Notes: generated from the sequence alone by a model not told the origin. Counted from the first letter of the stretch, positions 37,317-45,892 are shown. The stretch is DNA of 64,000 bases from Collinsella sp. WCA1-178-WT-3 (M1) (GCF_009696325.1 NZ_VUME01000001.1:248001-312000), one strand, 5' to 3'. Program-made: numbers and translations.

Positions 37317-38783
37317 ATGCGTATCTACAACAGCGCTACCCATAAAAAGGAAGAGTTCCAGCCCATCGAGCCCGGCAAGGTCCGCATGTACGTGTGCGGC
37401 CCCACGGTTTACGACAACATCCACATCGGCAACGCACGCACGTTCATCAGCTTCGATGTGATTCGACGCTGGCTCATCGCGAGCGGCTACGAGGTCACGT
37501 TCGCCCAGAACCTCACCGATGTCGACGACAAGATCATCAAGCGTGCCAACGAGCAGGGCCGTACGGCCGCCGAGGTCGCGACGGAGTTCTCGGATAAGTT
37601 TATTGGCGTCATGCGCGCTGCCAACGTGCTCGATCCCGATGTGCGCCCCCGCGCCACCAAGGAGATCGGCCCCATGATTGCCATGATCAAGGCGCTCATC
37701 GAGCAGGGCCACGCTTACGCCGCCGATAACGGCGACGTGTACTTTTCCGTGCGCAGCGATCCCAACTACGGTCAGGTCTCGGGCCGCAACATCGACGACC
37801 TTATGGTGGGTGCGCGCATCGAGGAGAACGAGGACAAGAACGACCCGCTCGACTTTGCGCTGTGGAAGGCCGCCAAGCCCGGCGAGCCCAGCTGGCCGAG
37901 CCCCTGGGGCGAGGGCCGTCCCGGTTGGCACACCGAGTGCGCCGCCATGGTGCACCGCTACCTGGGTACCCCGATCGACATTCACGGCGGTGGTTCCGAC
38001 CTTGCCTTCCCGCATCACGAGAACGAGTGCGCCCAGGCTGCCTGCGCCTGGCACCAGGGCTTCTCCAACACCTGGATGCACACGGGCATGCTGCTGGTCG
38101 ACGGCGAGAAGATGTCCAAGTCGCTTGGTAACTTCTTTACGCTGGCCGAGGTGCTCGAGCAGCACTCCGCTGCCGCCCTGCGCCTGCTGATGCTGCAGAC
38201 GAGCTATCGCTCGCCGCTCGACTTTTCCTGGGAGCGCCTGGAGGGTGCCGAGAATTCGCTCACGCGTATCGCCGGTACGGTCGAGAACCTGCGCTGGGCC
38301 GCGAACCATGCGACGGCCGATGCCGATGAGGCAGCATCTGAGGCGTTTGCCGCCAAGGCTGCCGAGACCCGTGCCGCCTTTAAGGAGTGCATGGACGACG
38401 ACTTTAACACCGCCGGTGCCATGGGCGCCGTCTTTGGTTTTGTCACCGAGTGCAATCAGTATCTGGAGCAGGCGGGCGACGCTGCCGACAAGGCCGCGGC
38501 TCTTGCTGCCGCCGATACGCTGGTCGAGCTGCTCGATACGTTTGGCGTTGAGCTTCCCGAGCCCAAGGTCGAGCTGCCGCTGGGCCTTTTGGGCGTTGCT
38601 GCCGGCTTGGTTGCCTACACTGGTGACGACGTGGACGAGGCCGCTGCCAAGATTCTCGAGGCTCGCGCCGAGGCCCGTGCCGCCAAGAACTGGGACTTGG
38701 CAGATGCCATCCGCGATCAACTCAAGGACTTGGGCCTGACGATTGAAGATACCGCTGCCGGCACCCGTATCAAATCCCTCTAA
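37317..38783 (+). CDS. cysS: Cysteinyl-tRNA synthetase
   Basis: 488 residues, class I synthetase. Visible: MYVCGPTVYDNIHIGNART (zinc Cys and HIGH-like HIGN), GWHTECAAM and HGGGSDLAFPHHENE (zinc ligands), and KMSKSLGNFF (KMSKS). The C-terminal helical domain binds the anticodon. It follows ispF by 3 nt with AAGGAG inside the end of ispF. Confidence 0.97.
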   Translation: MRIYNSATHKKEEFQPIEPGKVRMYVCGPTVYDNIHIGNARTFISFDVIRRWLIASGYEVTFAQNLTDVDDKIIKRANEQGRTAAEVATEFSDKFIGVMRAANVLDPDVRPRATKEIGPMIAMIKALIEQGHAYAADNGDVYFSVRSDPNYGQVSGRNIDDLMVGARIEENEDKNDPLDFALWKAAKPGEPSWPSPWGEGRPGWHTECAAMVHRYLGTPIDIHGGGSDLAFPHHENECAQAACAWHQGFSNTWMHTGMLLVDGEKMSKSLGNFFTLAEVLEQHSAAALRLLMLQTSYRSPLDFSWERLEGAENSLTRIAGTVENLRWAANHATADADEAASEAFAAKAAETRAAFKECMDDDFNTAGAMGAVFGFVTECNQYLEQAGDAADKAAALAAADTLVELLDTFGVELPEPKVELPLGLLGVAAGLVAYTGDDVDEAAAKILEARAEARAAKNWDLADAIRDQLKDLGLTIEDTAAGTRIKSL

Positions 38784-38805
38784 CCCCTGCGGGTTTCCCA
38801 AGCAC

Positions 38806-38907
38806 CCGACCGCCCGAGCCACGGCACCTGCCTTTCAATCGTCGGGCATGGCCCCAAGGTCTATGCCCTCTTCTTTCAAGGCAATCTGCCGCACCTCGGG
38901 CGGTCGG
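38806..38907. repeat. Nested hairpin with 23-nt loop motif, copy 2 (after cysS)
   Basis: Outer arms CCGACCGCCCGAG (38806-38818) and CTCGGGCGGTCGG (38895-38907) pair perfectly; TGCCTT/AAGGCA (38829-38834 / 38878-38883) and GGGCAT/ATGCCC (38844-38849 / 38863-38868) nest inside. The apex 38845-38867 shares 20 of 23 bases with the apex of the structure after lysS. It may terminate the disA-cysS operon. Confidence 0.65.
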
Positions 38908-38949
38908 TCTATTTGTTTCGTTTGGTAGTTGTATTTAGGAGGCCGTCCT

Positions 38950-39864
38950 ATGGCCGACAATCGCAAGCGTGCGCCTCGTGGCGGCAAGCAGGCCGCTTCT
39001 GGCTCGCGTCCGATTCGCCGAAATGACCGCGCTGCCGCTTCCAAGGGCCAGCGCGATCGCACCCAAGCTGCGCGTCCGCAGCGCGATCGCAGCCGCGACG
39101 CTGTCCAGGCTCCCAAGGGCGAGTTTATCGAAGGCCGTCGCGCTGCCGCCGAGGCGCTGCGCACCGGTTTTCCCATCAAGTGCGCGCTCATTGCCGAGGG
39201 CGGGGAGCGCGATGCCGCCCTGTCTCGTCTGGTCGATGACCTCAACGCCGCGGGTGTCCGCATTAAGTACGTGCCACGCGCGCAGCTCGATGCGCTGTCG
39301 AGCCATGGCGCTCACCAGGGTATTGCGCTCGAGGTGGGTAACTTCCCTTATGCGGATGTCGCCGATATCCTCGACCGTGCGGGCGAGGGTCCGGCACTTG
39401 TCGTGGTGCTCGACCACGTGACCGACGACGGTAACTTTGGCGCTATCGTGCGCTCTGCCGAGGTTGTAGGCGCCGCGGGCGTCATTATTGCCAACAAGCG
39501 CGCTGCCGGCGTGACCGTTGGTAGCTACAAGACCTCCGCCGGCGCCGTCATGCATTTGCCTATCGCGCAGGTCCCTAACATTGCCCGTGCGCTCGACGAT
39601 CTTAAGGCCGCTGGCTTTTGGGTGGGCGGCGCCTCCGAGCACGCCGAGGGCAGTTGCTGGGATGCTCCCTTCGAGGGCCGCGTGGCGCTCGTCATGGGTT
39701 CCGAGGGCGACGGCATCTCGCGCCTGGTGCTCGAGAAATGCGACTTTTTGACCAAGCTTCCTCAGCGTGGCATGACCGAGAGCCTCAACGTTGCCCAGGC
39801 AACGACGGCACTGTGCTTTGAGTGGCTACGTCGCAACGCCGGCGAGCTCATGGGGGAGGAGTAG
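38950..39864 (+). CDS. rlmB: 23S rRNA 2'-O-methyltransferase RlmB (SpoU family)
   Basis: 304 residues. SpoU/TrmH-type methyltransferases modify ribose 2'-OH of rRNA; the RlmB branch targets G2251. A ~60-residue basic N-tail precedes the substrate-binding domain (FIEGRRAAAEALRTGF). Knot motifs: VVVLDHVTDDGNFGAIVRSA (motif 1), ALVMGSEGDGISRLVLEKCD (motif 2), and LPQRGMTESLNVAQATTALC (motif 3). AGGAGG precedes the ATG. It overlaps no neighbour; the yacP-like gene follows after 3 nt. Confidence 0.9.
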   Translation: MADNRKRAPRGGKQAASGSRPIRRNDRAAASKGQRDRTQAARPQRDRSRDAVQAPKGEFIEGRRAAAEALRTGFPIKCALIAEGGERDAALSRLVDDLNAAGVRIKYVPRAQLDALSSHGAHQGIALEVGNFPYADVADILDRAGEGPALVVVLDHVTDDGNFGAIVRSAEVVGAAGVIIANKRAAGVTVGSYKTSAGAVMHLPIAQVPNIARALDDLKAAGFWVGGASEHAEGSCWDAPFEGRVALVMGSEGDGISRLVLEKCDFLTKLPQRGMTESLNVAQATTALCFEWLRRNAGELMGEE

Positions 39865-39867
39865 CGC

Positions 39868-40545
39868 ATGTCCAAGAAGAACCGCGCCAAGTCTAAGGCC
39901 AAGCGCTTTGGCGAAGGCTCGGCCAAGCCGATTGTCTCGGCCGCGACCTACGGCGTGGGCGGCAATGCGTTTGCGCAGGCTATCGCCGACCCGGTCTCCA
40001 CGGTGCACTCCAATAAGCCCGAGCTGCTGGTGGTCGACGGCTACAACGTGATCCACTGCACGCCGCGCTACGAAAAGCTCGTGTACGACCATTCCGACGA
40101 TCCGTATTCCAGCGACGTTCACGATATGGCGCGCACCGCCCTTATCAACGACGTCGCCGCCTTTGCCCAGGGCCGCTACGAGGCCGTAATTGTGTTTGAC
40201 GGCGCTGGCAATATCTCTAGCGAGCGTCCCAACTTGCCGGCTCGCGGCGTGCGCATCGAGTTTTCGCCGACGGGCGTATCGGCCGATACCGTGGTACAAA
40301 AGCTCTGCATCGAGGCGCGCGAGGAAGGCCGCGCGTGCTCCGTGGTATCGAGTGACGGCACAATTCAAGCCGTCGTCATGGGCAAGGGCGTTACGCGCAT
40401 CTCGAGCCGCATGCTGGTGGACGAGATCAAACAGATCGATAACGACGTCCGCGAGGCAGAGGAAGCTCCGCAGATCAAGATGACTCTGGGCAGTCGCCTG
40501 AGCCCCGAGGCACTGGCCAAGCTCAAGGCCCTGCGCGGGAGGTAG
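39868..40545 (+). CDS. YacP/Rae1-like NYN-domain ribonuclease
   Basis: 225 residues. A basic N-terminal tail is followed by an NYN (PIN-like) domain: LLVVDGYNVIHCTPRYEKLV near residue 52, ALINDVAAFAQGRYEAVIVFDGAG, EFSPTGVSADTVVQKLC and VVSSDGTIQAVVMGKGV, with the acidic residues expected for metal binding. The Bacillus relative Rae1 cleaves mRNA in the ribosomal A site. As in Bacillus, it sits directly after an RlmB-type gene and near cysS. Catalytic activity is inferred. Confidence 0.88.
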   Translation: MSKKNRAKSKAKRFGEGSAKPIVSAATYGVGGNAFAQAIADPVSTVHSNKPELLVVDGYNVIHCTPRYEKLVYDHSDDPYSSDVHDMARTALINDVAAFAQGRYEAVIVFDGAGNISSERPNLPARGVRIEFSPTGVSADTVVQKLCIEAREEGRACSVVSSDGTIQAVVMGKGVTRISSRMLVDEIKQIDNDVREAEEAPQIKMTLGSRLSPEALAKLKALRGR

Positions 40546-40572
40546 GGGAGTTGGCGGGGCGATACTGTTTCG

Positions 40573-41913
40573 CTAACTCCATTCAGCGATGTCGATCATT
40601 CTTTCGAGGCGCCATGTTAGCGCCTCTTTTAGATAAGGCAGTCTTGCTGTAAGAGCGTCGTTTTTGGATAGGATTTCGATTGCCTCGTCAACGAAACCCT
40701 CGAGCTTGTCGTCGTCAAACCAGCTCATATCCTCGACGAGCAGCATTTGTTTCGCGGGGCTTGAATGAAACTGCGCGCTGGTAAAACTGTGCTCCCCTGC
40801 CTTAAGCTCCTCTAGAGAAACGTTGCACCAGAGCGATGAGCCCGAATCGAAGATGGGGGCAGGTCTGCAGGCTAGCGTGTTGACGTTTCGCACAAGGCCA
40901 AAGTTACGCCAATGACGATCATAGTTGGCGATGATGTCGTCGCACACGATCATGCGGTCAAGGGCATCCTTGACGCCTGTTACCCCGAGCTTCTCGCAGT
41001 TTGCTACATATCGCTCGTAGTCGGTTAGTCTTTCATCTGCGTTTGCGTACTGGTTTACATAAAACGCAGGGACATACTCTTCTTCATCAGTTAAGAAGAC
41101 ATCGCATTTGCTCAGGGCGGAAGTGCCCGTGCCCTCGAGCGAGTAAGGCACATAATCGCAGGCGTTTAGGATGCGACGATGGAGCGCGGTCGCTACCAGC
41201 TCGTTATATGGTTCTTGGTTCAGGTGCGCTCCTGCCTTATGCAGAATTCGACGCCCGCCCTCGCATGTCCAATACTTCTGAAGGTTGCCGTCCGAGGTGT
41301 TATCGGGCTTTGCGGCGGCTGCTTTGCCCTCTGGGGCGAAGGGTGCGATGGACAGAGAGACGTCGTCAAAAGCATTATTGAAGAAGTTAATATCCTCCCA
41401 CGCGAGACCGGAATCTTGGGGTCTAATCCAATACTGGTCGGATAGGGAGAGGCCGAGATTTCGCTGGATGAGTTCGTCGGGAACATCGACTGCTGCTTCT
41501 GCCAACAGGGATGCAAGCCCAATGCGCGCGAGCGGGATACCGCGGCCTCGCCACCAAATGCGGAAAGAGTCGAGCGACACGGGATTATTGGGGCCAAGTA
41601 CTCCAATAGGGGCGTGAGCGTAATCGATGTCGGCACCGATGTGGGTAAAGTCTTTTCGCGATGTGCTGTAGACCAGCTGGGCGACTTCGTGCGTGCGGTT
41701 CATGAGGGTAAACGTAATCTCGCTTTTTCCATGGCCTCGACGGGGGCGTCCCCCCGTTTTGGTCACGGAGCGGAGTCGTGCGTTGACGCTGCCTTTGTCG
41801 ATGAGCCATACACCAGAAGCCTTGCGTGCCTCAAGTGCTCCGTTTTTTATGAGCTCTTGCACCCTGCGCGGGGTGATGTCGAGTAGCTCTGCAGCTTCCT
41901 TCGTGGTCAACAT
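40573..41913 (-). CDS. HTH domain fused to HipA-like serine/threonine kinase
   Basis: 446 residues. Residues 1-45 form a MerR/excisionase-type helix-turn-helix (LTTKEAAELLDITPRRVQEL). Residues ~200-420 look like a HipA-type kinase: a glycine loop NTSDGNLQKYW near 206 with a following Lys (ILHK, 226), the catalytic ANYDRHWRNFGLVRN with Asp332 and Asn337 spaced as in HipA, and IFDSG (Asp356) as the metal-binding Asp. Residues 60-200 are unassigned. In classical HipBA the DNA-binding antitoxin is a separate protein; here both parts sit in one chain and no partner gene is next to it. Upstream half-sites suggest autoregulation. Target unknown. Confidence 0.75.
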   Translation of the reverse strand: MLTTKEAAELLDITPRRVQELIKNGALEARKASGVWLIDKGSVNARLRSVTKTGGRPRRGHGKSEITFTLMNRTHEVAQLVYSTSRKDFTHIGADIDYAHAPIGVLGPNNPVSLDSFRIWWRGRGIPLARIGLASLLAEAAVDVPDELIQRNLGLSLSDQYWIRPQDSGLAWEDINFFNNAFDDVSLSIAPFAPEGKAAAAKPDNTSDGNLQKYWTCEGGRRILHKAGAHLNQEPYNELVATALHRRILNACDYVPYSLEGTGTSALSKCDVFLTDEEEYVPAFYVNQYANADERLTDYERYVANCEKLGVTGVKDALDRMIVCDDIIANYDRHWRNFGLVRNVNTLACRPAPIFDSGSSLWCNVSLEELKAGEHSFTSAQFHSSPAKQMLLVEDMSWFDDDKLEGFVDEAIEILSKNDALTARLPYLKEALTWRLERMIDIAEWS

Positions 41914-42246
41914 CGCGAAACCCTTCGCCAGAACGAATAGTTTTATCTATTCTATTGTAATTAATACTATTCGTTCTGACGAATAGTTTTGAAATTGAGG
42001 TCGAAATGGCTGAAATGAATGGGCTTTTGGCTGAACGATTGTAGAGAATTACGCATTTTAAATGCCTGCGGAAGATCAACCGCAACGCACGGTAGCTTCT
42101 TAGCGGACAAGGGGGTTGATTGCTTGGCACGGTTGTTGAAGCTGTCCAGATAACATGCAGACTTTTTATCTGGCTAAGATGGTGAGCGATGCGGGTAATT
42201 ACGTAAAAGAAAGGGGCAAGCCGAAGCTCGCCCCGGAGAGTAACGT
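41914..42246. other. A/T-rich gap upstream of the HTH-kinase gene
   Basis: It holds the operator-like repeats at 41929-41990 and an inverted repeat CCAGATAA / TTATCTGG (42146-42173). Base composition is clearly more A/T-rich than the flanks, in keeping with a horizontally gained pocket. No gene is visible. Confidence 0.5.
41929..41990. promoter_or_regulatory. Operator-like triple half-site upstream of the HTH-kinase gene
   Basis: CAGAACGAATAGT (41929-41941) and its perfect reverse complement ACTATTCGTTCTG (41966-41978) flank a 24-bp A/T-rich spacer; a third half-site ACGAATAGTTTT follows at 41979-41990 in the first orientation. The first half-site lies only 16 bp upstream of the kinase start, as expected for autoregulation by its HTH domain. 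Confidence 0.6.
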
Positions 42247-42834
42247 CTATGCGTTCGCTGTGACCTCGATTACGGGATGGTTGCCGCGGTATGAGGTGAC
42301 ATACGCCTTGGCAGTTTCATTTTGTTCCGCCGCTTTGATTCGATCAGCGAACTCCTTGTTGAGGGCGCCGACCGGCTCGCCCACAAGGTTAGTGGCTACG
42401 AGCGTGTCTCCCTCCTCTTGGAACGTAATGCTTGAACCAATGGGGGCATCTACGGCGCCGGTACAGGCTTCGAGCTCCATAGGCGTGTCAATTGCCTTCT
42501 GGACTGCGAGGATGGTGCGCTTATTGGCAATGAGGAGATTCGTTCCGATCCATGCGATGCCAGAAACGACGGCAGCGGAAATTGCCAGTGCGGATACTCC
42601 TATACAAAATGTGGCGGTTGAGGTCGCGTTGTTGTATTTATCCAGGTAGTCGCTCCCGTCGAGAAATTCGTACGTTGACGTAATACGCAGGTACTCTGAG
42701 TAGTTGCTCTGTGCATCCGACTGGACTGATACGGCAATAATGACGAATACCACCGAGATGACGATGAGCGCCAGGGTCGTGATGACGGTCTTCTTTCGGA
42801 ACTGGCCGAGTGGAGTTGAGTCGATATCGTTCAC
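42247..42834 (-). CDS. Hypothetical two-span membrane protein
   Basis: 195 residues, not recognised. Hydrophobic spans at about 16-38 and 74-96 (TALIVISVVFVIIAV-like and FCIGVSALAISAAVVSGIAW), separated by a polar Tyr/Ser/Asp-rich segment likely outside the cell. The C-terminal ~95 residues are soluble and acidic. The start is GTG at 42834. It lies 15 nt after the stop of the lipoprotein gene, so the two are probably one operon. Confidence 0.7.
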   Translation of the reverse strand: MNDIDSTPLGQFRKKTVITTLALIVISVVFVIIAVSVQSDAQSNYSEYLRITSTYEFLDGSDYLDKYNNATSTATFCIGVSALAISAAVVSGIAWIGTNLLIANKRTILAVQKAIDTPMELEACTGAVDAPIGSSITFQEEGDTLVATNLVGEPVGALNKEFADRIKAAEQNETAKAYVTSYRGNHPVIEVTANA

Positions 42835-42849
42835 GGCTGATCTTCTTTC

Positions 42850-43356
42850 TTAGAACATCTGCTTATACGGTGTGCTGTAATCGCTGCGCGTGGGGTCGTC
42901 CTCGTCCCCATACTCGCAGTAACGACTCTGCATGCCGGCGACGTTGTCATCGACGGCCTCGGTGAGGTCGATCGTATAGGACTGCCCGGGTTCCACAGTG
43001 GTGTAGGCAGCGTTCTTGTTATAGGACATGTAGGAGTCGATGATGTTTCCGTCCATATCTAGCTCGTCGATGTGGAAACCAAGGAACTGCTGGGGTTCCT
43101 TGCTGTTGTTCACGACGGTGACATACATTTCCCAGTAACCGTAATCATCGTCCTCACCACGTTCAACACCGCTTATCGTGAAGACGTCTTTGGGTTCTGC
43201 TTCACCCTCAGTCTCTTTGGATTCCTGGGTGTTTTCGCCCTCTGTCTCCTTGGGCTCTGAATTGGATGCGCGCTGTTGGCAGCCTGCGAGGGTCAGAAGT
43301 GCACCGATGCCGGTGGCAACGAAGGCCTTGCGAGACATGGGTTGTGTTTGCAGCAT
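42850..43356 (-). CDS. Putative lipoprotein
   Basis: 168 residues. A lipoprotein signal peptide ends in the lipobox LTLAGC near residue 25, followed by a low-complexity Glu/Thr/Lys linker (KETEGENTQESKETEGEAE) and a small beta-rich domain (DYGYWEMYVTVVNNSKEPQQ) resembling extracellular DUF4352/FxLYD-like modules. Function unknown. The ATG at 43356 has AAGGAG upstream; the longer frame from 43386 does not. Confidence 0.7.
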   Translation of the reverse strand: MLQTQPMSRKAFVATGIGALLTLAGCQQRASNSEPKETEGENTQESKETEGEAEPKDVFTISGVERGEDDDYGYWEMYVTVVNNSKEPQQFLGFHIDELDMDGNIIDSYMSYNKNAAYTTVEPGQSYTIDLTEAVDDNVAGMQSRYCEYGDEDDPTRSDYSTPYKQMF

Positions 43357-43571
43357 GGCAAATCTCCTTTTGCTAGTTCCCGACAAGCAGATTATAAAAT
43401 TACCGTTTGTGCGGCGGTGTTGCCGTAATCACTGTTCAGCGCGCACGCTGCTATTAGGCGCTTTCATAAAAGTCTGTGCGCTTTGATACAGTTATCAGTG
43501 CGGAATGAATATGCCGGGTTAATTAAACAGGCTAAACGTGCATCACGTGCGCATGTCGTGTCGCAGACCTG

Positions 43572-43600
43572 TTGCGCCGTGCCTCTAATTCCTTTATTCT
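43572..43600 (+). promoter_or_regulatory. Promoter of tRNA-Thr(TGT)
   Basis: TTGCGC (43572-43577), 17-bp spacer, TATTCT (43595-43600); the tRNA begins 31 nt downstream. Confidence 0.55.
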
Positions 43601-43630
43601 TATCTAGCTTCGCGCGAAAGCGCCAAGTGT

Positions 43631-43705
43631 GCCAGTGTGGCGCAACGGTAGCGCAACTGATTTGTAATCAGTGGGTTGCAGGTTCGATTCCTGTCACTGG
43701 CTCCA
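43631..43705 (+). tRNA. tRNA-Thr (anticodon TGT)
   Basis: 75 nt with encoded CCA. Acceptor GCCAGTG/CACTGGC, anticodon loop TTTGTAA, T-loop GGTTCGATTCC. Confidence 0.96.
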
Positions 43706-43715
43706 TGAGAGTTTC

Positions 43716-43752
43716 GGGCTCTGTTCCTTGTGGGACAGGGTCCGTTTCTATT
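43716..43752 (+). terminator. Terminator after tRNA-Thr(TGT)
   Basis: GGCTCTGTTCC and GGGACAGGGTCC pair with G-T allowances around TTGT, followed by GTTTCTATTT. Confidence 0.7.
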
Positions 43753-43797
43753 TATGTCGATATGTAAGCGGGTTTGACTCCCACCAAGCTTCAGGTT

Positions 43798-44016
43798 TGT
43801 CTCGATCTGTAACACGAGGACGAGCATTCAGCTCCCAGTTGTTACAGATTTAGACAGTTTGGGGGCGAGCTGAGAAGTGTCTCAATCTGTAACAACTAGG
43901 GAAGGAAAACCGTTCTTGTTGTTACAGATTTAGATAAATGGGAAACCGCCAGGGAAACATCTCGATCTGTAACAGATAGGGGAGAAAATTTTCTCTAAAT
44001 GTTACAGATCGAGACA
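43798..44016. repeat. Array of three hairpins with exact 80-bp period
   Basis: Six 17-nt arms alternate in orientation: TGTCTCGATCTGTAACA type at 43798, 43878 and 43958; TGTTACAGATTTAGACA type at 43840, 43920 and 44000. All three loops are 25 nt and both inter-hairpin gaps are 21 nt, giving an exact 80-bp repeat, while loop and gap sequences differ completely. The core ATCTGTAACA/TGTTACAGAT is invariant in all six arms. The loops also show weaker internal pairing (AGAAAATTTTCT in the third). Function unknown. Confidence 0.85.
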
Positions 44017-44238
44017 AAGGCCGGACCGGTCCCAGTCATCCTGGTTGAGCGAGGATATTCGGACGCACGAGATCGTTATCGAAAGTCGATGCCGCAAGCG
44101 TACTCCACCACACCAAAGTGTTCCCTCGGGAAATGTCGCCAGCGCAGCCAAATCCACCGTCCTTCATATCTAAATTCAGCAAAACCGCAGGTCAAAGGTA
44201 TATAGATACGCCCGGCACCGTGTATTTAGAGGTTTTCG
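44017..44238. other. Gap after the hairpin array
   Basis: About 220 nt with no gene, ribosome site or strong repeat seen; the tRNA-Tyr operon promoter follows. Confidence 0.4.
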
Positions 44239-44268
44239 TTGACAGCCCCCAAGGTTGCATCGTATTAT
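44239..44268 (+). promoter_or_regulatory. Promoter of the tRNA-Tyr/Thr/Met-tuf unit
   Basis: TTGACA (44239-44244), 18-bp spacer, TATTAT (44263-44268). The bases just before it, GAGGTTTTCGTTGACAGC, are nearly identical to those at the rpmG promoter, suggesting a shared strong stable-RNA-type promoter. Confidence 0.65.
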
Positions 44269-44330
44269 CTTTTTCGTTCGCGGGGGCGGAGGCCCAAAAG
44301 ACCAAAGAACCTGCGGATACTTGAACGATT

Positions 44331-44412
44331 GGGAGTTTGCCCGAGTGGTTAATGGGGACGGGCTGTAAACCCGTTGGCTCTGCCTACATAGGTTCGAATC
44401 CTATAGCTCCCA
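44331..44412 (+). tRNA. tRNA-Tyr (anticodon GTA)
   Basis: A class II tRNA with a long variable arm. Acceptor GGGAGTT/AGCTCCC, anticodon loop CTGTAAA, T-loop GGTTCGAATCC. The bases after the discriminator read CCC, so the terminal A of CCA is not encoded. Confidence 0.95.
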
Positions 44413-44422
44413 CCCGTCAAGT

Positions 44423-44498
44423 GCCTGTATAGCTCAGTCGGTAGAGCACTTCGTTGGTAACGAAGAGGTCACCAGTTCAAGTCTGGTTGCAGGCTCCA
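44423..44498 (+). tRNA. tRNA-Thr (anticodon GGT)
   Basis: 76 nt with encoded CCA. Acceptor GCCTGTA/TGCAGGC, anticodon loop TTGGTAA, T-loop GTTCAAG. Confidence 0.96.
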
Positions 44499-44501
44499 TC
44501 C

Positions 44502-44578
44502 GGCGGTGTAGCTCAGTTGGTTAGAGCACACGGTTCATACCCGTGGCGTCACTGGTTCGAATCCAGTCACCGCTACCA
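44502..44578 (+). tRNA. tRNA with CAT anticodon (Met)
   Basis: 77 nt with encoded CCA. Anticodon loop TTCATAC. The acceptor begins GGCGGTG with a G-T first pair and the anticodon stem lacks the three G-C pairs of initiators, so elongator Met is most likely; a lysidine-type Ile tRNA cannot be fully excluded. Confidence 0.9.
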
Positions 44579-44589
44579 TAGGTAACACG

Positions 44590-44620
44590 GTGGCTTCTCA
44601 ATAGTATGTTGAGAGGCCAC
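44590..44620 (+). terminator. Hairpin between tRNA-Met and tuf
   Basis: GTGGCTTCTCAA and TTGAGAGGCCAC pair with one G-T around TAGTATG. It lies between the tRNA run and tuf and may be an attenuating terminator or RNA-processing site. TATAAA at 44626-44631 may be the -10 of a separate tuf promoter. Confidence 0.55.
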
Positions 44621-44674
44621 TATGGTATAAAGGCATAGTCCCGTCCGGGGACGACCTGTTTAGAGGAGGGCTTT

Positions 44675-45865
44675 ATGGCCAAAGAGAAGTTTGAGCGCAC
44701 TAAGCCGCATGTTAACATCGGCACCATTGGTCACGTCGACCACGGCAAGACCACGCTGACCGCTGCCATCACCAAGGTTCTCTCCGAGACCGAGGGCTGC
44801 AAGGCTGACTTCACTGCGTTCGAGAACATCGACAAGGCTCCCGAGGAGCGCGAGCGCGGCATTACGATCTCCGTCTCCCACGTCGAGTACGAGACTGCTG
44901 CCCGTCACTACGCTCACGTTGACTGCCCGGGCCACGCTGACTACGTCAAGAACATGATCTCCGGTGCTGCTCAGATGGACGGCGCTATCCTGGTCATCGC
45001 CGCTACCGACGGCCCCATGGCTCAGACCCGCGAGCACATCCTGCTCGCCCGTCAGGTCGGCGTTCCCTACATCGTCGTCTTCCTGAACAAGTGCGACATG
45101 GTCGACGATGACGAGCTCATCGACCTCGTCGAGATGGAGACCCGTGAGCTCCTTTCCGAGTACGAGTTCCCCGGCGACGACATCCCCGTCATCCGTGGTT
45201 CCGCTCTGGGCGCTCTCGAGGGCGACGCCAAGTGGATGGACGCCATTCGCGAGCTCATGTCTGCCGTCGACGAGTACATCCCGACGCCTGCTCGTGACAA
45301 CGACCTCCCGTTCCTGATGGCCGTTGAGGACGTTATGACCATCTCCGGCCGTGGTACCGTTGCTACCGGCCGTGTCGAGCGCGGTGAGCTCAAGCTCAAC
45401 GAGCCTGTCGAGATCGTCGGCATCAAGGATACCCAGAACACCGTCGTTACCGGTATCGAGATGTTCCGTAAGTCCATGGACTTCTGCGAGGCTGGCGACA
45501 ACGTCGGTCTGCTGCTCCGCGGCATCAAGCGCGAGGACATCGAGCGCGGCCAGGTTCTCTGCAAGCCCGGTTCGGTTACCCCGCACACCAAGTTCACCGG
45601 TGAGATCTACGTTCTGACCAAGGAGGAGGGCGGCCGTCACACCCCGTTCTTCGATGGTTATCGTCCTCAGTTCTACTTCCGTACCACCGACGTTACCGGT
45701 ACGGTCAAGCTCCCCGAGGGCACCGAGATGGCTATGCCTGGTGACCACATCACCATCGAGGGCGACCTCATTCACCCGATCGCTATGGAGGAGGGCCTGC
45801 GCTTCGCTATCCGCGAGGGTGGCCACACCGTCGGTTCGGGCATTGTCTCCACGATCATTGAGTAA
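44675..45865 (+). CDS. tuf: Elongation factor Tu
   Basis: 396 residues. The GTPase that brings aminoacyl-tRNA to the ribosome. Visible: [20 protein letters not shown] (P-loop), ERERGITI (switch I), [13 protein letters not shown] (G3), NKCDMVDD (G4) and [10 protein letters not shown] (G5); domains 2 and 3 complete. AGAGGAGG precedes the ATG. The tRNA(Thr/Tyr/Thr)-tuf order mirrors the E. coli tufB locus. Confidence 0.98.
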   Translation: MAKEKFERTKPHVNIGTIGHVDHGKTTLTAAITKVLSETEGCKADFTAFENIDKAPEERERGITISVSHVEYETAARHYAHVDCPGHADYVKNMISGAAQMDGAILVIAATDGPMAQTREHILLARQVGVPYIVVFLNKCDMVDDDELIDLVEMETRELLSEYEFPGDDIPVIRGSALGALEGDAKWMDAIRELMSAVDEYIPTPARDNDLPFLMAVEDVMTISGRGTVATGRVERGELKLNEPVEIVGIKDTQNTVVTGIEMFRKSMDFCEAGDNVGLLLRGIKREDIERGQVLCKPGSVTPHTKFTGEIYVLTKEEGGRHTPFFDGYRPQFYFRTTDVTGTVKLPEGTEMAMPGDHITIEGDLIHPIAMEEGLRFAIREGGHTVGSGIVSTIIE

Positions 45866-45892
45866 ATTAGCTCTCTGATACAGCTGACTTAG

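Noticed and set aside
43798-44016. CRISPR array
   Set aside because: The repeated unit alternates in orientation, spacers are 21 and 25 nt, only six arms exist and no cas gene is near.
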